This document shows, in pieces, positions 1-10,107 of a DNA stretch of 10,138 nucleotides (position 1 is the first letter of the stretch; each line of letters opens with the position of its first letter). Source of the stretch: Acidimicrobiia bacterium (GTDB lineage: Bacteria > Actinomycetota > Acidimicrobiia > Acidimicrobiales > AC-14); contig JAFASB010000349.1 of assembly GCA_019244985.1 (NCBI GenBank), positions 1 to 10,138 on the forward strand. Reading direction: 5' to 3'. Under the pieces are notes generated by a model. That model did no database searches. It was not told where the DNA came from and was given only the letters and a program-made list of their open reading frames with translations. The position numbers and the translations under genes are program-made.

Positions 1-126
1 GACGTCCTTTATCACTCGCCGTGGGCTGGCATCTCCGCGGGTGGTGTCATGTTCGTCGTCGTCGTCCTGTGGTACGTCGTGCCGCTCTACGACCGGCTGC
101 GCCTAGGGCGTCGGCGAAACGGGTAG
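1..126 (+). CDS. C-terminal end of an unidentified membrane protein (partial)
   Basis: The frame is open from the first base of the window to a TAG at 124-126, giving the last 41 residues of a protein whose start lies outside. It contains one hydrophobic stretch, GGVMFVVVVLWYVVPLY, followed by a basic tail rich in Arg (DRLRLGRRRNG). This is the usual look of a last transmembrane helix with a positively charged cytoplasmic end. Third codon positions are almost all G or C, which supports coding. The stop is 9 nt before the next gene's ATG, and the next gene's Shine-Dalgarno overlaps the stop, so the two are probably one operon. The family cannot be named from this fragment. Confidence 0.65.
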   Translation, partial: DVLYHSPWAGISAGGVMFVVVVLWYVVPLYDRLRLGRRRNG

Positions 127-129
127 GGA
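125..129 (+). promoter_or_regulatory. Ribosome binding site of the small membrane protein gene
   Basis: AGGGA lies 6 nt before the ATG at 136-138 and overlaps the TAG stop of the upstream gene. This decides the start: the nearer ATG at 132-134 is in a different frame. The overlap suggests translational coupling with the upstream gene. Confidence 0.55.
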
Positions 130-362
130 CCATGCATGGCCACCAAGAAGAACGGCGCGCAATCGCCGAAAGCATCGACCAACGGCGGCGTTACGATCCG
201 TATCCCCGTGCTCGACGCCCATCTCACGCTGCCTGGTCCGCCGAAGCTGGCCTACTACGCAGGACTTGGGGCCATGGCCGCCTTCGAGTTCATCGACTGG
301 CCCGTGGCGCTGGTGATTGCCGCCGGCCACGAGGTGGCGACAAGAACGCGCAACCCTGAGAT

Positions 363-4487
<4,125 letters not shown>

Positions 4488-4839
4488 CGATGGCCGCGGG
4501 CGGAGCGGGCTCCCATACGAGCCAGACCTTCCCGAGACGCCGGACCGCCAACCCGTGCTGGCAGATTCTTTACGCGGCGCGGCTCCGTGCTGCGGTCGTC
4601 GTGTTCACGGCCGGCCGGCGGCGCCGAGGGGGCAGAGGACCGAGGTGGTCGACCCCGAGCCGGCAGGCGACGGTGGCGAGCACGGACGCCAGCGACTCGA
4701 ACGCCGCCGTGATAGCCAACTCCCCCCGGAGCGGTCCGTCCACACGACGATCGTTCCAGTCTCACCCTGCGAACGGGTGGATGGCCGATGTCGGCGGGAT
4801 GAATGACGGCGGACGACCTGGCGGTGCCGAGCAGTGTCC
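4488..4839. other. 352-bp gap between two minus-strand genes; holds one possible small ORF
   Basis: This is the stretch between the ATPase start and the end of the upstream small membrane protein gene. Longer open frames cross it on both strands (for example 4605-5048 and 4484-4765 minus, 4490-5494 plus), but they are Arg/Ser/Pro-rich with poor codon periodicity and look like shadows. The only convincing content is the 57-residue frame at 4570-4743. No clear sigma-70-type promoter or long hairpin was recognised. Confidence 0.5.
4570..4743 (-). CDS. Possible small protein of 57 residues, unrecognised
   Basis: The frame runs from a GTG at 4741-4743 to a TAA at 4570-4572. About 50 of its 57 codons end in G or C, comparable with the flanking genes and much better than the overlapping frames. 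The product has a plausible amphipathic helix (ELAITAAFESLASVLATVAC), a proline and arginine stretch (PLPPRRRRP), and a Thr/Ala/Arg tail. An in-frame TGA lies seven codons upstream, so the GTG is the only early start, and no good Shine-Dalgarno precedes it. It sits in the same direction between the membrane protein gene (96 bp upstream) and the ATPase gene (82 bp downstream), so it could be part of that operon. It may instead be a remnant or a chance frame. No family is recognised. Confidence 0.38.
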   Translation of the reverse strand: MDGPLRGELAITAAFESLASVLATVACRLGVDHLGPLPPRRRRPAVNTTTAARSRAA

Positions 4840-5295
4840 TCAGCTCTGGCGTTTGCGGGCCCGGGTCCGCGTGGCAGGCGACTGCTTTGGTTTGGGCGCC
4901 GCGGCGTCGGCACGGAAGCGACCGGGGACGGCGGCGGCGGCGCCGACCACCGACGACCCGCCATCGACCAGCAGGCCCGTGCTCCGCGCCGTGAGCTGCC
5001 CGCCGCCGGCGACGACGGCACGCACGGCCTCGCCGCTGACGCGGCCAACAGCCCGAAGCGTCGTGTCGACCACCTGGGCGCCGATTACGCCGGTCGTCCG
5101 CACGACGCCCCCAGACATCTCCGCCGGCTTCTGCGCGATCGCGCCCAGAAGACCGCCGAGCTGGCGGGCGACGTCGCCGCCCGCGCTCTCTACACGCTGG
5201 CCGGTCGTCGGGCCGTTCTGCTGGGCGGCCCGCCTGCGCGCTCCCAGGATCGCGAGCACGGCGATGGCGGGCCCGATGAAGAATTCAGGGTCCAT
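4840..5295 (-). CDS. Membrane-anchored Gly/Ala/Val-rich protein with basic tail, function unknown
   Basis: A 151-residue protein. Residues 5-18 (FFIGPAIAVLAILG) are a short hydrophobic helix followed by ARRR, typical of an N-terminal anchor with the rest in the cytoplasm. Residues about 38-125 are low-complexity Gly/Ala/Val/Thr with loosely repeating helical segments (GGVVRTTGVIGAQVV, RAVGRVSGEAVRAVV, GGGQLTARSTGLLVDGG). Residues 134-151 are a Lys/Arg tail (KPKQSPATRTRARKRQS). AAGGA at 5302-5306 is a good Shine-Dalgarno 6 nt before the ATG. It lies upstream of the ATPase on the same strand and may be cotranscribed. No domain is recognised. The tail could bind nucleic acid or membrane lipid, but that is inference. 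Confidence 0.72.
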   Translation of the reverse strand: MDPEFFIGPAIAVLAILGARRRAAQQNGPTTGQRVESAGGDVARQLGGLLGAIAQKPAEMSGGVVRTTGVIGAQVVDTTLRAVGRVSGEAVRAVVAGGGQLTARSTGLLVDGGSSVVGAAAAVPGRFRADAAAPKPKQSPATRTRARKRQS

Positions 5296-5301
5296 CCCTG
5301 G

Positions 5302-5306
5302 TCCTT
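5302..5306 (-). promoter_or_regulatory. Ribosome binding site supporting the ATG at 5295
   Basis: On the minus strand AAGGA lies 6 nt upstream of the ATG at 5293-5295, which supports this start for the small membrane-anchored protein. Confidence 0.5.
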
Positions 5307-5399
5307 ACCCCGGTTGGGCGTCTGTCACTGCGCCTTTCACCGTGACCCTGTCGCCGCCACCTCGGCCAGAGTGCTCTTATCGATGGCGGCTTTCGTTCG

Positions 5400-5504
5400 G
5401 CGACCGTCACGGCGTCGACCGAGCTCGTGCAACAGAACGCCATGATCGCTCGGACGCTGCTGCAGACGATGGTGCAGAGGCTCCGGGTCGCTGAAGGCCG
5501 GTAG
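5400..5504 (+). pseudogene. Possible C-terminal remnant of a lost gene
   Basis: This lies in the 218-bp gap between katG and the small membrane protein gene. A plus-strand frame ending at TAG 5502-5504 is open back to TGA 5343-5345. Its last 35 codons have about 89% G/C at third positions and encode a helix-like, non-Arg-biased sequence (TELVQQNAMIARTLLQTMVQ) ending in RLRVAEGR. The upstream half loses the codon periodicity, and the only in-frame start is a GTG that would give 25 residues. It therefore looks like the tail of a gene whose front was deleted or frameshifted. It could also be a chance frame. The parent family is not recognised. Confidence 0.27.
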
Positions 5505-5513
5505 CCCCGGGGG

Positions 5514-7712
5514 TCAGTCGAGATCGAACCGGTCGAGGTTCATGACCTTGCCCCACGCGGCGGCGAAGTCGTTGACGAACTTCTCCTGGGAATCCTCCTG
5601 GGCGTAGACCTCGGCGAGGGCGCGCAGCTGAGAGTTGGCGCCGAAGACGAGGTCGACCGAGGTGGCCGTCCACCTTGCTTCGCCGGTTGCGCGGGCGTGG
5701 CCGTCGTAGACGTTCTCCTCTGACGCGGAGGCCTTCCACTCGGTGCCCATGTCGAGCAGGTGCACGAAGAAGTCGTTGGTGAGCGTGCCCGGCCTGTCGG
5801 TGAGCACACCGTGGGAGGACCCACCGGCGGTGGCTCCCAGGGCGCGCATACCGCCGACGAGCACCGTCATCTCCGGCGCGCTCAGGTTGAGCATGAAGGC
5901 GCGGTCGACGAGCCGTTGCTCGGGCGGGATCTTGTCCCCAGGGCCGAGGTAGTTGCGGAAGCCGTCGCTCGTCGGCTCGAGCACGGCGAAGGACTCGACG
6001 TCGGTCTGCTCCTGGGAGGCATCGGTACGGCCTGGGGCGAAGGCGACCGTGACCTTGACCCCAGCGTCCTTGGCCGCCTTCTCGACGGCCGCGCACCCGC
6101 CGAGCACGATGAGGTCGGCCAGCGAGACCCGCTTGCCGTCGGTCTGGGCGTCGTTGAACTCCTGCTGGATCGCCTCGATCTTCTTCAGCGACTTCGCGAG
6201 CTCGGTCGGATCATTCGCCGTCCAGTCCTTCTGGGGGGCCAACCGGATGCGCGCTCCGTTGGCGCCGCCGCGCTTGTCGGTCCCCCGGAAGGTGGCGGCT
6301 GACGCCCACGCCGTCGAGATCAGCTGGGAGATCGACAACCCCGACTTCTTCAAGAGAAGTCTGCGCTTGAGGGCGGTGATGTCCTTCTTGTCGATCAGCG
6401 GGTGGTCGACGGGAGGCACGGGGTCCTGCCACAGCTGCGGCGCGGGGGTCCACGGCCCGAGGTAGCGCGACACGGGCCCCATGTCGCGGTGGAGGAGCTT
6501 GTACCAGGCCTTGGCGAAGGCGTCGGCCAGTTGGTCGGGGTTCTCGTGGAATCGCTTGGAGATCGGTCCGTAGATCGGGTCGACCTTCAGAGCCAGGTCC
6601 GTCGTCAACATCATCGGCGCATGCCGCTTGGACGGGTCGTGGGCGTCGGGAACGCTGCCCTGGGCCTCTGGGTTCTTGGGCGTCCACTGCTTGGCCCCGG
6701 CGGGGCTCGTCGTCAGCTCGTAGTCGTAGTTGAAGAGGTTGTCGAGGTAGCCGTTGTCCCACTTGGTCGGCTCATTGGTCCACGCCCCTTCGAGGCCGCT
6801 CGTGAGGGTGTCTCCGCCCTTGCCGGTGCCGTAGGTGTTGCGCCAGCCGAGTCCCTGCGCCTCGACCGGGCAGCCTTCGGGCTCGGGCCCGATGTACTCG
6901 TCGGACACGGCCCCGTGGCACTTGCCGAACGTGTGGCCGCCGATGATGAGGGCGGCGGTCTCCTCGTCGTTCATCGCCATGCGCCCGAAGGTCTCTCGGA
7001 TGTCGCGGGCGGCCGCGAGGGGATCGGGGTTCCCGTTCGGGCCCTCCGGGTTGACGTAGATCAGGCCCATCTGGACGGCGCCGAAGGGGTTGGCGAGCTC
7101 GCGGTCGCCGCTGTAGCGCTCGTCGCCGAGCCACGTGTCCTCGGGACCCCAGAAGATCTCCTCGGGCTCCCATACGTCGCGACGGCCGAACCCGAACCCG
7201 AAGGTCGTGAAGCCCATCGACTCCATGGCGACGTTCCCGGCGTAGACGATCAGGTCGGCCCATGAGAGCTTGCGGCCGTACTTCTGCTTGACCGGCCAGA
7301 GCAGGCGGCGGGCCTTGTCGAGGTTGGCGTTGTCGGGCCAGCTGTTGAGCGGTGCGAAGCGCTGCTGGCCGCTGCCGCCACCGCCGCGGCCGTCGTGGGT
7401 CCGGTACGTGCCGGCCGCGTGCCATGTCATGCGGATGAACAGCGGGCCGTAGTGGCCGTAGTCGGCCGGCCACCAGTCCTGCGACGTCGTCATGACCTCG
7501 ATCAGGTCACGCTTCAAGCCGTCGAGGTCGAGGCTCTTGAACTCCTCGGCGTAGTCGAAGCCCGGGTCCAATGGGTTGGACCGCGGCGAGTGCTGACGAA
7601 GGACCTGCAGGTCCAGCTGGTTCGGCCACCAGTCCTGATTCGATTGGGGTCGACGAGCCTTGGGCTCGGGCGACGGAATTGCAGGGTTCTCGCTCTCGCT
7701 GCGGTCAGACAC
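5514..7712 (-). CDS. katG: Catalase-peroxidase (KatG)
   Basis: A 732-residue haem enzyme that degrades H2O2 (catalase) and oxidises donors (peroxidase) in the cytoplasm. Length fits the family (about 730-750). Numbering from the GTG start, the distal pocket is IRMTWHAAGTYR with Arg94, Trp97 and His98. The Trp-Tyr-Met adduct residues are Trp97, Tyr219 (LIYVNPEG) and Met245 (FGRMAMNDEET). The proximal ligand is His260 (GGHTFGK), with Trp311 and Asp372 as partners. Ser305 matches M. tuberculosis Ser315. The haem-less C-terminal peroxidase-like repeat follows and ends normally. The frame runs open upstream to 7790, but GTG at 7710-7712 has a perfect AAAGGAGG 8 nt upstream and begins the conserved length. 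It stands alone, divergent from an F420-type gene; no furA or oxyR is adjacent in this window. Confidence 0.98.
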   Translation of the reverse strand: MSDRSESENPAIPSPEPKARRPQSNQDWWPNQLDLQVLRQHSPRSNPLDPGFDYAEEFKSLDLDGLKRDLIEVMTTSQDWWPADYGHYGPLFIRMTWHAAGTYRTHDGRGGGGSGQQRFAPLNSWPDNANLDKARRLLWPVKQKYGRKLSWADLIVYAGNVAMESMGFTTFGFGFGRRDVWEPEEIFWGPEDTWLGDERYSGDRELANPFGAVQMGLIYVNPEGPNGNPDPLAAARDIRETFGRMAMNDEETAALIIGGHTFGKCHGAVSDEYIGPEPEGCPVEAQGLGWRNTYGTGKGGDTLTSGLEGAWTNEPTKWDNGYLDNLFNYDYELTTSPAGAKQWTPKNPEAQGSVPDAHDPSKRHAPMMLTTDLALKVDPIYGPISKRFHENPDQLADAFAKAWYKLLHRDMGPVSRYLGPWTPAPQLWQDPVPPVDHPLIDKKDITALKRRLLLKKSGLSISQLISTAWASAATFRGTDKRGGANGARIRLAPQKDWTANDPTELAKSLKKIEAIQQEFNDAQTDGKRVSLADLIVLGGCAAVEKAAKDAGVKVTVAFAPGRTDASQEQTDVESFAVLEPTSDGFRNYLGPGDKIPPEQRLVDRAFMLNLSAPEMTVLVGGMRALGATAGGSSHGVLTDRPGTLTNDFFVHLLDMGTEWKASASEENVYDGHARATGEARWTATSVDLVFGANSQLRALAEVYAQEDSQEKFVNDFAAAWGKVMNLDRFDLD

Positions 7713-7810
7713 AGATATGGCCTCCTTTGCAGGCGTGGTGCCATCAAAGCACGACGGGCGAGGGGTCTCGGCACGGGAATGGTTGTGCACGCAACGAGGT
7801 TGTGAGAGCC
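7713..7810. promoter_or_regulatory. Divergent katG / F420-oxidoreductase intergenic region
   Basis: These 98 bp must carry promoters for both genes. They include an imperfect palindrome GTTG-TGCACG-CAAC at 7782-7795 (10 of 14 positions symmetric). GGTTGTG occurs at 7781-7787 and again at 7798-7804, 17 bp apart. That arrangement is compatible with a dimeric regulator site, but no known operator is recognised, and clear -10/-35 boxes were not identified. Confidence 0.35.
7721..7728 (-). promoter_or_regulatory. katG ribosome binding site, fixes the GTG start
   Basis: On the minus strand AAAGGAGG lies 8 nt upstream of GTG at 7710-7712. It overrules the 26-residue longer reading from 7790, whose first residues (MHNHSRAETPRPS) are atypical for KatG and lie in what should be the leader. 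Confidence 0.85.
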
Positions 7811-8224
7811 ATGAGCGAGACGAACGACTGGAACGCCAAGATCATCGACGAGTTCCGGACCAACGGCGGCAAGGTGGGCGGGCCGTTCGAGGGCGGCACG
7901 CTGCTGCTGCTGCACTCCCGGGGCGCAAAGAGCGGTGCTGAGCGAGTGAACCCGCTCGCTTACCAGCCACTCGGAGACGACTTCGCCATCTTCGCCTCCA
8001 AGGCCGGCGCCGATACGAACCCCGACTGGTTCTACAACGTCAAAGCCAATCCGGAGGTGACCGTCGAGGTCGGCACCGACACCGTTAAAGCACGGGCCCG
8101 GGTCGCCGATGGCGAAGAGCGCGATCGGATCTGGGAGCGCCAGAAGCAGCTCATGCCCGGCTTCGCCGAGTACGAGCAGAAGACCTCTCGCCAGATCCCT
8201 GTGATCGTCCTCGAGCGCGTCTGA
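7811..8224 (+). CDS. F420 (deazaflavin)-dependent nitroreductase-family oxidoreductase
   Basis: A 137-residue protein of the Ddn/DUF385 family: small split-barrel proteins, mostly actinobacterial, many of which use reduced F420 to reduce quinones, nitro compounds or other substrates. Visible family features are the N-terminal helix (WNAKIIDEFRTNGGKVGG), the core strand GGTLLLLHSRGAKSG at 28-42, and the cofactor-region motif SKAGADTNPDWFYNVKANP at 63-81. FPVIVLERV-type ending IPVIVLERV closes the barrel. Length is typical. The frame is open well upstream, but ATG at 7811 begins the conserved region; GTG at 7802-7804 is an alternative three codons earlier. GAGG at 7796-7799 is the nearest Shine-Dalgarno. 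It diverges from katG and converges on the SRPBCC gene with only 3 bp between stops. The true substrate is unknown. Confidence 0.93.
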   Translation: MSETNDWNAKIIDEFRTNGGKVGGPFEGGTLLLLHSRGAKSGAERVNPLAYQPLGDDFAIFASKAGADTNPDWFYNVKANPEVTVEVGTDTVKARARVADGEERDRIWERQKQLMPGFAEYEQKTSRQIPVIVLERV

Positions 8225-8248
8225 ACGTCAGGCGGGCTGTTCGAGGAC
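8207..8248. terminator. Candidate bidirectional terminator between convergent genes
   Basis: The two stop codons are 3 bp apart (8222-8224 plus, 8228-8230 minus) and sit in the middle of nested inverted repeats. The inner arm AGCGCGTCTGA (8214-8224) pairs with TCAGGCGGGCT (8228-8238) around loop ACG, with one mismatch and one G-U. The outer arms GTCCTCGA (8207-8214) and TCGAGGAC (8241-8248) are a perfect 8-bp match. The symmetry suits termination from either side, although there is no T run. Confidence 0.42.
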
Positions 8249-8686
8249 TGCCTTCATGCGCTCGAGCGTTGTGTGCATGTTGCGGTCATTGGTGCGGCCC
8301 CGGAGGCGGCCCGCGAGCGCCCAGTAGATACGGCTGAAGGCGTTCGCGGAGAGCCGGAAGTATTCCGTGACGTCGGTGCCGCCGTTCGCGGTTTCCAGGC
8401 GGTAGCCCCAAGTGTTGACGGGACGCTTCCCGACCATCACCGCGAACTCGAACAGCTGGTTCGGCTCGGCCGCGGTGACCTCGCATTGCGTCCAGTACAC
8501 GGGGCCCTTCTGGTTGCGCTTGACGTGGCCGCGGAACCGGGCGCCGACGGCCGGGCCGCGGGCGCCGTCGATCCACTCGGCGTCGAAGGTCTCGGGGCTG
8601 AACTCGCCGACGCGCGTCACGTCGGTGACAAGGTTCCACACCCGCTCGACCGGCGCGTTCATGTGGACGGTGACCTCTCCGTGCAT
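8228..8686 (-). CDS. SRPBCC-fold protein (polyketide cyclase/dehydrase-like)
   Basis: A 152-residue START/Bet v1-like protein; this fold makes a deep hydrophobic cavity that binds lipids, polyketides or other small ligands in the cytoplasm. The first strand and helix EVTVHMNAPVERVWNLVTDV (4-23) are the family hallmark, followed by the FSPET segment, the strand ARFRGHVKRN, the YWTQCEVTAAEPNQLFEF strands (64-81), and the C-terminal helix ending NMHTTLERMKAVLEQ. No catalytic residues can be assigned. It is the second gene of a pair: its ATG is 9 nt after the stop of the secreted nucleosidase-like gene, and it has only a weak TAGG signal, so translational coupling is likely. The ligand is unknown. 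Confidence 0.88.
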   Translation of the reverse strand: MHGEVTVHMNAPVERVWNLVTDVTRVGEFSPETFDAEWIDGARGPAVGARFRGHVKRNQKGPVYWTQCEVTAAEPNQLFEFAVMVGKRPVNTWGYRLETANGGTDVTEYFRLSANAFSRIYWALAGRLRGRTNDRNMHTTLERMKAVLEQPA

Positions 8687-8695
8687 CGGCGAAAC

Positions 8696-9736
8696 CTAGG
8701 CGCGGTGGGGGATCTTGTAGGCGCCGACGAACGCCAGCGTCATCCTGGCCGCGTTGTCGGCGGCCAGTTGCTGATAGACGAGGTACTGGGACGGGAACGG
8801 GAGGTTCTGGATCCCGAATGGGTCGGGTGTGCCGTCGGAGATCGCTCGGAACCCGATGAACGGCACACCGTGGGCGTTGACCACCGCGGCCACCGCGCCC
8901 GTCTCCTCGTCGGCCTCGATGTAGCTGCCGCCGGATGCTCCGGCCAGCGCGAAGAGACCGGTGACGAAGGTGGGATCGGCGACGCCCTCCGTGCTGGCCA
9001 CGAAACGTCCGGGATCGGGCGACGTCCCCAGCGCGACCGGGCAGGGTTCGCACCCTGCGAGATCGCCGCCATGCTGCAGGCAAGGCGCGGCGTGGCCGCC
9101 GAACGGGTCGGTCGTCGAACCGTCGCCGTGGAAGAGCACGACGGGTGTGTAGGGGAACGTCGCGCCGGGGATGGTCCCGGCGTCGACGCAGGCACACGCG
9201 TAGTCGGCGAGCGGGGTGGTGTTCTGCAGGGCGACCCTCGGCGCGACCTTGGCCGCGACGTCTTGGAGGGCCGGTGTTGCCGTCGACCATGTCCTCCCGC
9301 CGTCGGTGGTCCAGCGATCGGGCACGGTCACGTCCCCGATGCGGGACTGGCGGGGCACGCCGCCGTAGGTGTCACTGCCGGCGCCGGCGACGCCCGAGAA
9401 GGCGACGCTCGTGATGCAGTCGAAGACCGAGAAGGCGGCGGTGGTCGTGTTCGTTGCGTTGACCGGCCCGATGCCGGTCAGGCCCTCGATCACGGGCTTG
9501 CCCTCGAGCGTGCCCGTCCAGAACTCCTTGCTCTCCGGCGCGCCCGAGCGAATGGGCTCGACGCTGTCGAGCTTGGTCGCCTTCATGATCTGGCCCATCT
9601 CCGCTGGATAGGCCGACAGGATCAGCAGGCGAGGCTTGGCGCATACGCCCGACGACGGCCCGCCGGCCGCGAGCGCGCTGGCGGGGATCCCCGTGAGCAG
9701 CATGGCGATGGCGGCGAGGACCGCGATTCGGCGCAA
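8696..9736 (-). CDS. Secreted nucleoside phosphorylase / MTA-SAH nucleosidase-superfamily protein
   Basis: A 346-residue exported protein. Residues 1-24 are a Sec signal peptide (RR, hydrophobic core, ASALAA cleavage region). The mature part has MTAN/PNP-family landmarks: LILSAYPAEM with Glu46 at the position of the MTAN N-terminal acid, TGIGPVNATNTT (87-98), FSGVAGAG (113-120), IGDVTVPD (133-140), EADEETGAVAAVV (274-286), and FRAISDG with Asp301 at the position of the catalytic Asp. The family cleaves N-glycosidic bonds of nucleosides; the substrate is not predictable. It is longer than MTAN (about 230) because of an insert around 140-260 with Cys181, 183, 219, 229 and 232; with Cys32 and Cys107 there are seven. 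The start is TTG with AGGAGG 5 nt upstream. It leads an operon with the SRPBCC gene. Confidence 0.87.
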   Translation of the reverse strand: MRRIAVLAAIAMLLTGIPASALAAGGPSSGVCAKPRLLILSAYPAEMGQIMKATKLDSVEPIRSGAPESKEFWTGTLEGKPVIEGLTGIGPVNATNTTTAAFSVFDCITSVAFSGVAGAGSDTYGGVPRQSRIGDVTVPDRWTTDGGRTWSTATPALQDVAAKVAPRVALQNTTPLADYACACVDAGTIPGATFPYTPVVLFHGDGSTTDPFGGHAAPCLQHGGDLAGCEPCPVALGTSPDPGRFVASTEGVADPTFVTGLFALAGASGGSYIEADEETGAVAAVVNAHGVPFIGFRAISDGTPDPFGIQNLPFPSQYLVYQQLAADNAARMTLAFVGAYKIPHRA

Positions 9737-9739
9737 TTT

Positions 9740-9747
9740 CCCCTCCT
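9740..9747 (-). promoter_or_regulatory. Ribosome binding site fixing a TTG start
   Basis: On the minus strand AGGAGGGG lies directly before AAA and TTG (9734-9736). It is the only good signal near the signal-peptide N-terminus, so TTG is the likely start of the secreted nucleosidase-like gene. Confidence 0.7.
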
Positions 9748-9802
9748 GGATGCGCCTAGTAGTTCGACGGGGGGCCGAGCGCCTCCTGTTAGGGAGCGCC
9801 CT

Positions 9803-10107
9803 GTGCCGGACGCAGCTGTTCGACTGTCTGCGCGCAGACCCGACGGCGACGGCTTCGCCGAGCAGTTCTCGAAGTTCAAGAGCGCTGCGAAGACCACGCC
9901 ACCGCCGAGGAAAAGGAGCTGTTCCCGATCCTCGAGAGCAACCTCGACGCCGACGCGCTCCAATCGATGGGCAAGCAGCTCCAGATGGCCGAGAAGATGG
10001 CGCCCACGCACCCGCATCCCCATGGCCCCGAGGGAGCCCTCGGCAACCTCGTCATCAGGCCGTTCGTGGTCATGGTCGACAAGGTGAGGGACGCACTCAA
10101 GGGCTAA
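9803..10107 (+). pseudogene. Hemerythrin (HHE) domain gene, frameshifted and partly deleted
   Basis: The last 71 codons (9892-10107, stop TAA 10105-10107) encode a clear HHE-domain end: EDHATAEEKELFPILESNL, then ADALQSMGKQLQMAEKMAPTHPHPHGP and a final helix VIRPFVVMVDKVRDALKG. The E/H-rich segment carries diiron-type ligands. This frame has no usable start upstream. The N-terminal pieces appear in the other two frames: LFDCLRADP at 9816-9842 (frame of 9816) resembles the LFxxLRADH opening helix, and GFAEQFSKFKSAAK at about 9851-9892 (frame opened by GTG 9803) resembles the next helix. The piece between them and the HHxxEE region is about 20 residues too short. The gene is therefore broken by at least two frame changes plus a deletion, unless the assembly is wrong. 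Intact homologues bind O2 or iron, or sense redox state. Confidence 0.7.

Noticed and set aside
4605..5048. A 147-codon minus-strand frame in the gap upstream of the ATPase
   Set aside because: It is Ser/Pro/Arg-rich, overlaps the better-supported 151-residue gene out of frame, and has weaker third-position bias than the 57-codon frame.
5407..6096. A 229-codon minus-strand frame running past the end of katG
   Set aside because: It is out of frame with katG and Arg-rich; katG ends normally at its own TGA.
6402..7265. A 287-codon plus-strand open frame
   Set aside because: It is antisense to conserved katG sequence and is a composition shadow.
7713..7790. Longer katG N-terminus (26 extra residues)
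   Set aside because: The GTG at 7712 has a perfect Shine-Dalgarno and gives the family length; the extension is unlike KatG.
9779..9799. Imperfect hairpin GCGCCTCC / GGGAGCGC before the hemerythrin remnant
   Set aside because: It has a mismatch and a G-U in a short stem in GC-rich DNA, and no clear role; not distinguishable from chance.
8273..10087. A 604-codon plus-strand open frame
   Set aside because: It lies antisense to the SRPBCC and secreted nucleosidase genes, has no family features and is Arg/Gly/Ala-biased. It is a GC-rich shadow; only its last part overlaps the hemerythrin remnant.
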